Positions 1 through 9,088 of a stretch of 64,000 bases of DNA are shown here, piece by piece. This DNA is from Salinispira pacifica (GTDB taxonomy: Bacteria > Spirochaetota > Spirochaetia > DSM-27196 > Salinispiraceae). The position numbers were made by a program, and so were the translations under genes. The DNA is taken from positions 1,217,501 to 1,281,500 of the forward strand of contig NC_023035.1 of assembly GCF_000507245.1 (NCBI RefSeq). Reading direction: 5' to 3'. The notes beneath the pieces were generated by a model. It ran no database searches and was not told the origin of the DNA. It was given only the letters and a program-made list of their open reading frames with translations. How positions within the stretch are numbered: position 1 is the first letter of the stretch; the number at the start of each line of letters is the position of its first letter.

Positions 1-685
<685 letters not shown>

Positions 686-856
686 TATTTTTCGGTGATT
701 ATTTAGTGCAATCAACGAAGCACGTTGAACAACAATGTTGTTCACTATCAGATCATTTTTCCCCAAGGCAGTGAAAACTGCCTTGATATGACCCTGCGCC
801 GGGCCCGGCAAGACCGGGATAGTGCAGCGGTGACTTAAAACACAAGCAATTAAATT
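686..856 (+). other. 23S-5S spacer with two processing-type hairpins
   Basis: No tRNA is seen in this spacer. It contains a near-perfect palindrome at 726-744 (TGAACAACA/TGTTGTTCA) and a tetraloop hairpin at 765-784 (AAGGCAGT-GAAA-ACTGCCTT). Such stems are typical of RNase processing sites in rRNA spacers; that role is inferred. Confidence 0.5.
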
Positions 857-958
<102 letters not shown>

Positions 959-972
<14 letters not shown>

Positions 973-1166
973 TTTTTTATATTTAAATAGCCTCAGCGAA
1001 GCTGTGGATGATTAAATATAAAAAAGGTGGAACCTGGCGACGACCGTAGCCAGGTGTTTGCAGAGCAAACACCGAAGGAAACGAGGACGTGCAACGTCCG
1101 AGTGGAGTCGTCGCCAGGCTTTTTCTTTTTAAATTCCCTTTGGGAATTTAAAAAGAAAAAGCCTGG
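959..1166. repeat. Nested palindromic array downstream of the 5S gene
   Basis: The 5S 3'-end sequence GTCGTCGCCAGGC recurs at 1107-1119. Its inverse CCTGGCGACGAC is at 1033-1044. Between these arms are two perfect hairpins: 1053-1073 (GGTGTTTGC-AGA-GCAAACACC) and 1085-1099 (GGACGT-GCA-ACGTCC). Together with the 12-bp outer stem they would make a branched, cloverleaf-like structure. A second inverted pair (TTTTTTATATTTAA and its complement) lies between the 5S end and 1026. A third palindrome, at 1114-1166, has perfect 25-bp arms and a 3-nt loop. The region may hold rRNA terminators, a small structured RNA, or a palindromic mobile element. No convincing protein is encoded. Confidence 0.75.
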
Positions 1167-1259
1167 GAACCTCGAGCGAAGTCCCGAAGGGACTTTGCGG
1201 AATCGAGCGGACTTCGACGAAGGCCGGGAGAAGGCTTTTTATCCGTCAGAGAATCAAAT
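1166..1259 (+). repeat. Direct repeat copy 1 (about 94 bp)
   Basis: This copy starts at GGAACCTCGAGCGAAG and ends near GAGAATCAAATC. It contains a hairpin (AAGTCCC-GAA-GGGACTT) and a terminator-like end (GGCCGGGAGAAGGC followed by a T run). It is nearly identical to the copy at 1313-1407, with few substitutions and one T-run indel. The copies are 147 bp apart, the same distance as between the two direct copies of the 5S 3' end. Confidence 0.8.
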
Positions 1260-1312
1260 CAAACTAATGCGCATCGAAACAACAGCAGCTGCTATTCGCC
1301 TATGCGTCCAGA

Positions 1313-1407
1313 GGAACCTCGAGCGAAGTCCCGAAGGGACTTTGCGGAATCGAGCGGACTTCGAAGAAGGCCGGGAGAAGGCTTTTTTATCCGTCAGAGA
1401 ATCATAT
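1313..1407 (+). repeat. Direct repeat copy 2 (about 95 bp)
   Basis: This is the second copy of the 1166-1259 repeat. The clearest differences are GAC to GAA in the middle and one extra T in the T run. A reading frame crosses both copies, but its composition and repeat content argue against a protein. Confidence 0.8.
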
Positions 1408-1541
1408 CAATCTAAATCAGAGTCGAAGTTTCTCAGCTTGCGGGAGAATCGAAAAATTAGAATCTGAATTCCTTTCAGTCGCAGGAACGTTTATTTCAAA
1501 GGGAGCAGGCATTTCCTACGCCAGCGTCCTTCAGGTTTTGC

Positions 1542-1683
1542 AGTGCACAGAAGCTTGTGAAAACATGCCAAGTGCAAATTAATCTTCCGAACCCCCGCTG
1601 CCCATAGTGGTGTAAAAATCTACACCACCATATGAAGAGCTGCCTTGACTGCTGGGATTTCGTTTCACAAGCTTCTGTGCACT
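1542..1683. mobile_element. MITE-like element with perfect 21-bp terminal inverted repeats
   Basis: The arms at 1542-1562 and 1663-1683 are exact reverse complements (left arm begins AGTGCACAGAAGCTTG). They enclose 100 bp with no gene. Inside is a second inverted repeat, GTGGTGTA at 1607-1614 with TACACCAC at 1621-1628. The size (142 bp) and long perfect ends fit a non-autonomous miniature transposable element. No clear target-site duplication is visible, so a large regulatory hairpin remains possible. Confidence 0.5.
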
Positions 1684-1718
1684 ATAAAAAAACAGGATGC
1701 CTGATGTATGAGGCATCC
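1684..1718 (-). terminator. Rho-independent terminator of the minus-strand lipoprotein gene
   Basis: On the minus strand the hairpin GGATGCC...GGCATCC (1695-1718) is followed by a run of seven T (A on the + strand, 1686-1692). It lies about 30 bp beyond the stop codon of the gene ending at 1747. Confidence 0.8.
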
Positions 1719-1746
1719 CGTTCTCGTGTACGCTGATATACACCAA

Positions 1747-2319
1747 TCAGTCAATACCGATCTCAATACCGGAAACACTTCCGCCGGGCTCAACTTTTGT
1801 TCCACCTACAGACCATTGCGGACTGTTGCTTTTTCCAAACTGAATCTGGAAATCAAATGTTGAAGAATATCCGGAAGACTCTTTAACTTTCAGGACACGG
1901 TGCAGTTCATTGCCGTCTATGGCATTATTATTATTGTCATCAATAAAAAACACCACGTACGCATATTCATACATCGCACTTTCGGTTTGGGATTCACTAC
2001 CGTCTACATCCAAAATAAAGTCAAAGGAGTAGCTGGCATCACTTCCCGCGCTTACTGAAGTTACCTTTTCAATGTTCGAAACCACTGTTCCATTATCATC
2101 TGAAAGATCATAATCAAGAGCGCCAGCCGAAGATGCGGCCAGCACGACTCCCAGGGAGCCCTCTACATCCCCATCACCTCCGGCAATCAGCACTTCCGCC
2201 GTCCCGGACAGAGTAAATTTCATTTCATCCGCAGGCGGATTCAGCAGGGCACATGAAGAGGTCGCAACAAGCATTGCCGCCACTAACAGAACAAATGTCA
2301 AATTGGTACGTTTTTCCAT
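1747..2319 (-). CDS. Hypothetical lipoprotein
   Basis: A 190-residue protein on the minus strand, opposite to the rest of the window. Residues 1-23 form a lipoprotein signal peptide, and the lipobox ATSSC places the lipidated cysteine at about 23, so it should be membrane anchored. The mature part is rich in Ser, Gly, Asp and Val, as in beta-sandwich domains. Around residues 128-139 there is an Asn/Asp-rich loop (DDNNNNAIDGNEL) like a calcium-binding loop. I do not recognise a family. The gene has its own terminator (1684-1718) and is divergent from the gene at 2582, with about 260 bp of shared upstream DNA. Confidence 0.75.
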   Translation of the reverse strand: MEKRTNLTFVLLVAAMLVATSSCALLNPPADEMKFTLSGTAEVLIAGGDGDVEGSLGVVLAASSAGALDYDLSDDNGTVVSNIEKVTSVSAGSDASYSFDFILDVDGSESQTESAMYEYAYVVFFIDDNNNNAIDGNELHRVLKVKESSGYSSTFDFQIQFGKSNSPQWSVGGTKVEPGGSVSGIEIGID

Positions 2320-2581
2320 TCAACGCTCCCTTTTTCCATGACTATTTGATCATAGTTTTCGTGGAAAAATTCCTTGTTTTCTTTCTTAAAACAATACCGA
2401 GTCCCCATGTGCCATGTAAGCGATTTCATCGCAGCTCCTTTCAGCACAGCGAAAATCTATCTGAAGAATTGGATGTGTACCATGCCGGTGAAAGCCAACC
2501 TTCTTCAAATAGCGGGTCATCTCTGCTTTTTCCGATTACTCGTGATATCTTTTCAGTACCTGATAAACTTGGAGGTTAATT

Positions 2582-3607
2582 GTGAAAAAGCTAATTAGCG
2601 TACTTGCGGTTTTTCTGCTTTCTTTCACCGCATTTTCCCAGACGGTAGATATTTCTGAGCTCGAGAATCAGTTTGAGGAATTCAGTGGCGATATAGCTCC
2701 TGCGCTGCCCTCGGCAGCGGTAATGGGAACCACCTGGTCCGATGCCTATATCGGTAAGGTGTTTCCGTCCATGCCGCCGCATTTGGGTGCCGGTGCCTTT
2801 GTAGGTGCTGCACTGTTTCCTCTGGATGCTTTTGAATCCCTGTTATCTGTGGTGGATTCATCCGCATCCCTGCCGTCACAGATTACGGATTTGGGTGCAG
2901 TTCCCCTGCCGGCATTCGGTGCTTCGGTGCGTATCGGCGGGGTGTTTTTACCTTTTGATGTGGGGGTGAAATATGCAGCTCTCCCTGCAGAGTATTCAGC
3001 CGTCAGCAACGCAGTGCTGGACTACAGTCTTGTGGGTGCTGATATCCGCTACGCATTATTGAAAGGCGGGGCAGTGAAGCCCAAACTTTCGGTGGGACTG
3101 GGATTCAGCCGTTTGAGCAGTTCCATATCAATACAGAATATTCTTGAAGGAGATTACGTAATACTGGAAAACCCCGGCACAAGCGAGCAGCTGGTGCTGT
3201 CAAACCCGGATTTTCAGGCCGGCTGGACATCAACGGTGCTGGACGCCACTGTCCAGGTGAGCAAGTCATTATTGATATTCACCCCCTATGCCGGGGCCGG
3301 GATTTCCTATGCCAATTCCGATATTTCCGGCGGGATCAGTACATCTGTCAAGGATGAAAACGGTACCGAACTTACCCAGGAACAGATTGACAGTTTGATC
3401 GAAGATTATGAATCCTTTACCGGTGAGAATATTCCTGCGGTGGATGTGGACGGATTTATATCCACTATTGCACAGAAGGGTGTGTCGCCCCGGGTATTTC
3501 TGGGTACAAGCATCAATATTTTTGTAATGCGTCTGGATGTGAATGCGTCATATAATTTCAGCAGCAGTAATTTCGCAGCGGAGCTGGGCCTCAGATTTCA
3601 GCTTTAG
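2582..3607 (+). CDS. Predicted outer-membrane beta-barrel protein
   Basis: A 341-residue protein starting at GTG with a GGAGG site at 2572-2576. Residues 1-19 are a signal peptide (KKLISVLAVFLLSFTAFSQ). The body has alternating hydrophobic and polar strands rich in Gly, Ser and Tyr (for example GVKYAAL, DIRYALL, LSVGLGFSRL), and the chain ends in LGLRFQL, with an aromatic residue near the C terminus as in outer-membrane barrels. An outer-membrane location is inferred from these traits; the family is not identified. It probably has its own promoter in the divergent region before it. Confidence 0.7.
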   Translation: MKKLISVLAVFLLSFTAFSQTVDISELENQFEEFSGDIAPALPSAAVMGTTWSDAYIGKVFPSMPPHLGAGAFVGAALFPLDAFESLLSVVDSSASLPSQITDLGAVPLPAFGASVRIGGVFLPFDVGVKYAALPAEYSAVSNAVLDYSLVGADIRYALLKGGAVKPKLSVGLGFSRLSSSISIQNILEGDYVILENPGTSEQLVLSNPDFQAGWTSTVLDATVQVSKSLLIFTPYAGAGISYANSDISGGISTSVKDENGTELTQEQIDSLIEDYESFTGENIPAVDVDGFISTIAQKGVSPRVFLGTSINIFVMRLDVNASYNFSSSNFAAELGLRFQL

Positions 3608-3761
3608 GTTGTTGCATTTCTCTGCTTTGTTCCCGGTTCCCCCCACTGCGGGTGCCGGGGATGAAGTATTTCTCCCTATCCCGCCGATAACTTGGTATGA
3701 AAGCGATTGAAATTTTGCCCTTTCTGGCTTATTCTTGGTAACAGTAAGTGCGGAGGTTCAG

Positions 3762-4241
3762 ATGGCAGATAACAGTTTACAACTGGTCACATTTCAACTT
3801 GGAAACGAACTCTATGGAATAGATATTATGGATGTAGAGGCTATCGTTCAGGTTGAAGAGGTGCGGGAAATACCCAATTCCCCGAATTATGTGGAAGGAA
3901 TCTTTAACCTCCGTGGTGAGATCATTCCGGTAATCAACCTTCACACCCGGTTTCATCTTGCAAAACCGGAAATGTCCGAAGAAGATGAACTTCTCAGCGG
4001 TTTTATCATTATTAATATTGATGAGATGCAGATTGCGGTAATTATCGACAAGGTGAGCAGGGTGATCACCATAGATCTGGATGAAATTCAACCTCCACCA
4101 CAAATGCTCAGCGGAATAGGTGCCGAGTACATTCAGGGTGTGGTGAACAAACAGGATGGGTATCTGATTATTCTCGATATCCGGCGGCTCTTTAATGTGC
4201 GCGAACTCCAGGCTCTCGAACAGATGGGAGTGTATAAGTAA
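3762..4241 (+). CDS. cheW: Chemotaxis coupling protein CheW
   Basis: A 159-residue single-domain CheW, which links chemoreceptors to the kinase CheA on the cytoplasmic side of the membrane. The CheW signature is clear: LVTFQLGNELYGIDI at residues 8-22, REIPNSPNYVEGIFNLRG at 35-52 and EIIPVINL at 53-60. ATG 3762 is chosen because GGAGG (3752-3756) lies five bases upstream; a longer frame from TTG 3735 has no such site. The gene stands alone, more than 27 kb from the flagellar cluster. A CheA-like protein with its own CheW-like domain sits at the other end of the window. Confidence 0.95.
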   Translation: MADNSLQLVTFQLGNELYGIDIMDVEAIVQVEEVREIPNSPNYVEGIFNLRGEIIPVINLHTRFHLAKPEMSEEDELLSGFIIINIDEMQIAVIIDKVSRVITIDLDEIQPPPQMLSGIGAEYIQGVVNKQDGYLIILDIRRLFNVRELQALEQMGVYK

Positions 4242-4457
4242 CTATTGCCAACCCGCACGGCATACTCTACATGCGGCATACTTATAGAGCGGCATGCGCT
4301 ATTCGGTTGGGCCGCATGCTGTTCCGTTGCCTCGGCAACCCGGCTGATGCTGATTTTTTCTCAGCAATATGGCTCTTTCCCGAAAAATCGTATACAATGC
4401 TCCTTCCCTGCGCCGGGTTCCCGGTGCCGGTATTTCTCATAACATTACGAGGTTTAT

Positions 4458-5504
4458 ATGGCAATCCCGGTGTTTCGGCCTTCAATAAAACGAAAAGATA
4501 TGGATGCGGTGCTTACTTGTCTTGTGTCAGATCAGTTGGGACCCGGGTCCTATGGAGAGGGTCTGGTTCATGATTTGCTTGAGCGGATCGATGCCGATGC
4601 AGGCGTACTTCTCAGGGAGCGTCTGCGGGGGATCGAATTGGGCTTCCAGGCACTGGAGCTCAAGGCGGGGGACAGGGTTGCCGTATCACCCCTGAGTGAC
4701 ATGGGGTATTACTTTGTGGCACGGCGTATGGGTCTGGAGCCGGTTTTAATTGATGTTCAGGAGTCGGCTCCGGTAATGGATTTTGAGATACTGGAAAAGC
4801 TTCATGGTGAAAACGCGTTTTCGGCTCTGGTACTGGACCATCCTCTGGGATTTTCTCCGGAGACAGAAACTGTCTCTGAACTGAATATCCCGATTTTTCA
4901 GGACGCTTCAAATATACTCAGTTATCAGTCCGATGGAGGCTGCATCGGCGACTGTATCCTGGTAAGCATGGAGCCTGAGAATTTGATTACCAGCGGAGGA
5001 GGCATCTTCCTTGCTTCCAAGACTCGAAAACGCAGCAAACTTCTTAACGCCGCGGTTGAGGCGTATCCCCAGGATATCTACCTTCCTGATATGAATGCGG
5101 CGTTGGGGGGAATGCAGGTGAAGGAGCTTAAATCCTTTATCACCTCACGGGAAGAGCTGAAGAGCGTAGTAGTCCAGCAGGCCATGCAGGGGCGGCACAG
5201 AGTTCTTTCCAGTGATGATCAGATCGTCCCCTCATATCTCGCCCTGTTTCTTCAAAGTCCAATGCAGGATGTGATTCAGTATGCGGTAAAAAAACAGGTT
5301 GAAATACGTCCGGCCTTTGAAAAATCTGTCATAACATCTCTTCTGCGGGATTTCGATTCCGGCAGCGAGGAGGGCAGTTCACCTGCAGAGCTCTATCCAC
5401 AAGCATCATCCTATTCATTGCGGTCTGTGGTGCTGCCTCTGTATCCCAGCCTTTCGCGAAAGGAGCTGGATATCATGCTGAAAGTGGTGAAAACCCTGCC
5501 GTGA
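4458..5504 (+). CDS. DegT/DnrJ/EryC1-like protein, catalytic lysine missing
   Basis: A 348-residue protein with the fold pattern of DegT/DnrJ/EryC1 aminotransferases (fold type I PLP enzymes). It starts with IPVFRPSI like family members. It keeps an Asp in IFQDAS (about D149), matching the residue that binds the PLP ring nitrogen. At the position of the Schiff-base lysine (family motif S-x-H-x-T-K followed by Gly-rich text) it reads SMEPENLITSGGG (170-182), so Asn175 replaces Lys. Activity as a normal aminotransferase is therefore doubtful; a sugar dehydratase-like, binding or regulatory role is possible. It precedes nadK and recN. A -10-like TATACAAT lies at 4391-4398. Confidence 0.65.
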   Translation: MAIPVFRPSIKRKDMDAVLTCLVSDQLGPGSYGEGLVHDLLERIDADAGVLLRERLRGIELGFQALELKAGDRVAVSPLSDMGYYFVARRMGLEPVLIDVQESAPVMDFEILEKLHGENAFSALVLDHPLGFSPETETVSELNIPIFQDASNILSYQSDGGCIGDCILVSMEPENLITSGGGIFLASKTRKRSKLLNAAVEAYPQDIYLPDMNAALGGMQVKELKSFITSREELKSVVVQQAMQGRHRVLSSDDQIVPSYLALFLQSPMQDVIQYAVKKQVEIRPAFEKSVITSLLRDFDSGSEEGSSPAELYPQASSYSLRSVVLPLYPSLSRKELDIMLKVVKTLP

Positions 5505-5600
5505 TGAAAAAAACCCGTTTAAGATGTAATTAATTGCCCTGCAGCGAAGCTTTACATTAAAAATTTGAGTAGGTATAGTGGATTCAACGTGACGGGATAT

Positions 5601-6476
5601 ATGACTGATACGAATCTGGGTAACATTGAAGAAGTTCTGATTGTCGCAAATTATCAGAAGCCTGAAGCCAAACCTCTATCTCACAGTATTCAGATCTTTC
5701 TGGAAGAGAAGGGTGTGAAGTCTGAAGTGTTCGGTTTCTCCGGAAAGGCGGATCTGGTTTGCGAACGGAATTATGATCTGGCCATTACCCTTGGGGGAGA
5801 CGGGACGGTATTGTTTGCCTCCAGGATACTTGCACCTCTGAATATACCGATTCTCCCCATAAATCTTGGTAATTTCGGGTTCATCACCGAGGTATCCAAG
5901 GATGACTGGCAGAATGATCTGGAAAGGGTCCTCAAGGGTGAGGTCAATCTGGGCAGCAGAATGATGCTTTCATTCAATCTGAAAAATGATGCTTCAAAAC
6001 GCGGCGGCGAAGAGCTGTGCGGCCGGGCCATGAATGATGTGGTGATTTCCGGTTCGGGGATTTCCAAGCTGGTGAATCTGATGGTGCATCTGGATGAATC
6101 GGAGCATATAGAGTACAAAGCAGACGGCATTATTTTCAGTACATCCACGGGCTCCACCGCCTATTCGGCTGCTGCCGGAGGACCGATACTTCATCCGGAG
6201 ATGAATGCCATTATACTTAATCCCATTTGTCCCTTCACCCTCTCCCACAGACCGCTTGTCCTGCCGTCGGAATCGGAGCTGAGAGTTGAAATAGCCGAAG
6301 ATCAGAGAACGGAGCTTACTCTCACCGTGGATGGTCAGTTGAGCTACCCGTTGAAATCCGGGGATGAGCTGTTTATTCGTAAGGCATCCAGTGCTGCCCG
6401 AATTCTCTACTCGGGCAGCAGAAGTTTTTACGAGGTGCTCCGTGCAAAACTGAGCTGGACCGGCGGTCCGGAATAA
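5601..6476 (+). CDS. nadK: NAD kinase
   Basis: This enzyme phosphorylates NAD to NADP in the cytoplasm. Counting from ATG 5601 (291 residues), the GGDGT motif is at 65-69 and NLGNFGF at 88-94. The second conserved block, DGIIFSTSTGSTAYS with AAGGPI, is near 175-195. Length and motifs are normal for the family. The start is uncertain: the SD is weak, and the frame is open from TTG 5565 and GTG 5589. It is followed 13 bp later by recN, so the two are probably cotranscribed. Confidence 0.93.
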   Translation: MTDTNLGNIEEVLIVANYQKPEAKPLSHSIQIFLEEKGVKSEVFGFSGKADLVCERNYDLAITLGGDGTVLFASRILAPLNIPILPINLGNFGFITEVSKDDWQNDLERVLKGEVNLGSRMMLSFNLKNDASKRGGEELCGRAMNDVVISGSGISKLVNLMVHLDESEHIEYKADGIIFSTSTGSTAYSAAAGGPILHPEMNAIILNPICPFTLSHRPLVLPSESELRVEIAEDQRTELTLTVDGQLSYPLKSGDELFIRKASSAARILYSGSRSFYEVLRAKLSWTGGPE

Positions 6477-6489
6477 CAGGATATTTCAC

Positions 6490-8193
6490 ATGCTGGAAAA
6501 TTTACACATTGAAAATTATGCATTGATTGAACGGCTTGAACTGGATTTTGCCCGGGGAATGAACACCCTCACAGGCGAAACGGGTGCAGGAAAGAGTATT
6601 CTCGCCGGCGCACTCAATGTACTCCTGGGCGGCAAGGCCACAACCGGGGCCATCCGCAAGGGTGCCGAACAGGCCGTGGTCAGCGGCAGTTTTTTACTTC
6701 CCTCATCCGGGGATGCAGCATCCGCCTGCCGTGACTGGCTGGACGAGCGGGGCATAGAGTTTGAGGAAGAACGGGTGATTCTCAGGCGGGTTCTGAAAAG
6801 TACCGGCAAGGGAAACTCATTCATTCAGGGCAGCATTGTTCCCCGCCAGCAGCTTGCAGAGTTCACTTCCATCCTTATTGACATGCATGGTCAGCATGAG
6901 CATCAGAGTCTTTTTAATATCCAGCATCATAGGAGATTTATCGATTCCTACAGTGCATGTGACGATCTGCGGGAAAGCGTTCAGAGGGATTTTCTGTTTC
7001 TGAATGAAAAAAAAGAAGAGCTTGAGAGTCTTCTGAATGATGAGCGGGACAGACAGGAAGAAATCGATTATCTGAACTTTTCCATCAAGGATATTCAGGA
7101 ACTTGACCCCCAACCGGATGAGGACACTGAGCTGGACAAGGAGCGTCAAAAGCTTCAGCAGTACGAACAGCTGTTTGCCAATGTTGAAAAAGCCTATGAT
7201 GCCCTCCACGACAATGAGGCATCCGCCTACGGGCTTGTATACAGCGGTATGTCCGCACTGGCTGCCGCTGCTGAAATTGATCCCCAGCTCAAGGAAAATT
7301 CCGAGCGTCTGGAATCCCTGTACTATGAGCTGGAGGATGTTGTAGCCCAGATCAGCGGATATAAGGATGATTTGAATTATGATCCCCAACGTCTGGAATT
7401 TATTGAGGAGCGGTTGGCGGAACTTTCCCGGGTAAAGCGCAAACACGGCCCCCGGCTCAGTGATGTGCGGGATTTCCTTGAACAGGCTCAGATTAAGGTT
7501 CAACAGCTGGAGAATGCCGATGACTACAGTCAGCGTCTGGAAAAGGAAATTCGGGAGCTGGAGCAGGCTCTTATTGAGAAGGCCAAACGTCTTTCCACTG
7601 CACGAAAAGAGGGCGGAAAAAAGCTTGAAGAGCAGGTACAGCAGAGTCTTCAGGCTCTCAGCATGAAAAAAGCCCGTTTCCGGGTGAGTGTAACCCAGAA
7701 AATGTCCGATCGGGGAATCCCGGTCTGCGGCGCCACCGGAATTGACCGGGTGGAATTTCTTCTTTCTGCAAATGAGGGTGAATCCCTCAAACCCCTTCGG
7801 AGCATTGCCTCCGGCGGTGAACTGAGCAGGGTGATGCTCGCAATCAAAACTGCACTGGCTGAAAGCGATGACATTCCAACCCTGGTGTTCGATGAAATTG
7901 ACAGCGGGATCGGCGGGGAAGTGGGAAGAGCCCTGGGCGAACATCTGAGAAGTCTTTCCCGCAGCAAACAGATTCTTTGCATTACCCATCTTGCCTCAAT
8001 CGCCTCACATGCCGATGCTCATATTAAGGTGATGAAGAACGAGCAGAATGGACGCACCATAACGTCTGCTGAACATATCCAGGCTGATGCACGGGTGGAG
8101 GAAGTCGCCCGAATGCTGTCAGGTGACAGCAGTACCCAGGCAAGCCTTGAGCATGCCCGGCAGTTGCTGGCAAGCGCTTCAAAAATCCGGTAA
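6490..8193 (+). CDS. recN: DNA repair protein RecN
   Basis: A 567-residue SMC-like ATPase that acts in recombinational repair of double-strand breaks. Walker A GETGAGKS is at residues 29-36. A long coiled coil rich in Glu, Lys and Gln occupies about 150-380. The ABC signature region SGGELSRVMLAIK is near 440, and Walker B LVFDEIDSGIGG near 466. Length is typical. The gene follows nadK closely, an arrangement found in many bacteria. Confidence 0.96.
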   Translation: MLENLHIENYALIERLELDFARGMNTLTGETGAGKSILAGALNVLLGGKATTGAIRKGAEQAVVSGSFLLPSSGDAASACRDWLDERGIEFEEERVILRRVLKSTGKGNSFIQGSIVPRQQLAEFTSILIDMHGQHEHQSLFNIQHHRRFIDSYSACDDLRESVQRDFLFLNEKKEELESLLNDERDRQEEIDYLNFSIKDIQELDPQPDEDTELDKERQKLQQYEQLFANVEKAYDALHDNEASAYGLVYSGMSALAAAAEIDPQLKENSERLESLYYELEDVVAQISGYKDDLNYDPQRLEFIEERLAELSRVKRKHGPRLSDVRDFLEQAQIKVQQLENADDYSQRLEKEIRELEQALIEKAKRLSTARKEGGKKLEEQVQQSLQALSMKKARFRVSVTQKMSDRGIPVCGATGIDRVEFLLSANEGESLKPLRSIASGGELSRVMLAIKTALAESDDIPTLVFDEIDSGIGGEVGRALGEHLRSLSRSKQILCITHLASIASHADAHIKVMKNEQNGRTITSAEHIQADARVEEVARMLSGDSSTQASLEHARQLLASASKIR

Positions 8194-8226
8194 AAAGCCC
8201 TATACTATGGGTATTGCGGAGGATGT

Positions 8227-9021
8227 ATGGGAAAAGTCAATGCTGAGGCGAAAAAGACCTACGCCGAAAAGGTGAAGGTATACAAACAGCAGATTGAGCA
8301 GATACTTCAGCGGGAAAAAAGCCTCCTTGCGGTAGTGGATAAAAGCGATACCACCCAGGCGTATAAACTTATTACCCTCTGCGAAGACCGTCTGAATCTT
8401 GCAGCCCACTACCTCCTGCTTAACCGTATTTCACTCTCGATGCTGGGAATTAAAAATGAAGCTTTCCTGAACGATGCGCGGAAGAGCTGCTACGAGAGCA
8501 TTATTCATCTGGAGCGGATTGTCAGCGATGCCGTGGACGCCCCATTCACCGATATGGAGGAGTACTGGGCTCTCATCGATGAACTGAGCGACCGGAAACG
8601 TTACGAGATTCTCATGAAGCTGGGATTTACCATCGAATCTGTCATTGAAGGCTTCGGTGAAAACACCAAATGGAAATGGTCGTTTGTGGATCTCAACGGG
8701 CGCTATGCCGCTGTTTTCAAGAACATGATCAATTTCAAGACCATTGTTGCAGGGCTTGATCCCCGTATGGAGGACTATCAGATCAGATACAAGCTGCTGG
8801 AACAGGCAAAGTCGCAGCTGGTTAAATCAGCAGACGAGTTTCGGCTGAAATATGAGCTTTCCACCAGCCGTATAGATGATTTTAAAACGGCGATTAAGTT
8901 TCTTTCAGCACTTCGGAGAATTCATCTCGTATTGGGGGAAAGCGAGGGTGCCGAAGATGTAAAACGGAAGATGGAGTTGTGGAAGCAGAAGATGGAAGAC
9001 GATGACCGTAAACAGGCCTGA
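8227..9021 (+). CDS. Spirochaete protein of unknown function
   Basis: A 264-residue soluble protein with no signal peptide and a mostly helical composition. Residues 5-30 are charged and coiled-coil-like (EKVKVYKQQIEQILQREKS). There are few cysteines and no catalytic motif I can name. ATG 8227 follows a GGAGG-type site (GCGGAGGATGT). It sits 33 bp after recN and before two exported proteins of unknown function. A TPR-like helical repeat is possible but cannot be shown by eye. Confidence 0.6.
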   Translation: MGKVNAEAKKTYAEKVKVYKQQIEQILQREKSLLAVVDKSDTTQAYKLITLCEDRLNLAAHYLLLNRISLSMLGIKNEAFLNDARKSCYESIIHLERIVSDAVDAPFTDMEEYWALIDELSDRKRYEILMKLGFTIESVIEGFGENTKWKWSFVDLNGRYAAVFKNMINFKTIVAGLDPRMEDYQIRYKLLEQAKSQLVKSADEFRLKYELSTSRIDDFKTAIKFLSALRRIHLVLGESEGAEDVKRKMELWKQKMEDDDRKQA

Positions 9022-9088
9022 AACGGGCCTTCGGTTCTCTCCGGCATCACCGTCAGGCAGATAAAAATCGAAGGAAGACGTATTTTTC

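Noticed and set aside
686-856. tRNA in the 23S-5S spacer
   Set aside because: The hairpins do not make a cloverleaf and there is no T-loop GTTCRANNC or CCA-like end.
1027-1467. Open frame of 146 codons through the post-5S repeats
   Set aside because: It crosses three palindromes and two direct repeats, has no clear ribosome site, and its text consists mainly of the repeats. Not a supported protein.
6817-7989. Minus-strand frame of 390 codons opposite recN
   Set aside because: Shadow of recN; the product is Leu/Phe/Ile-rich with no recognisable domain.
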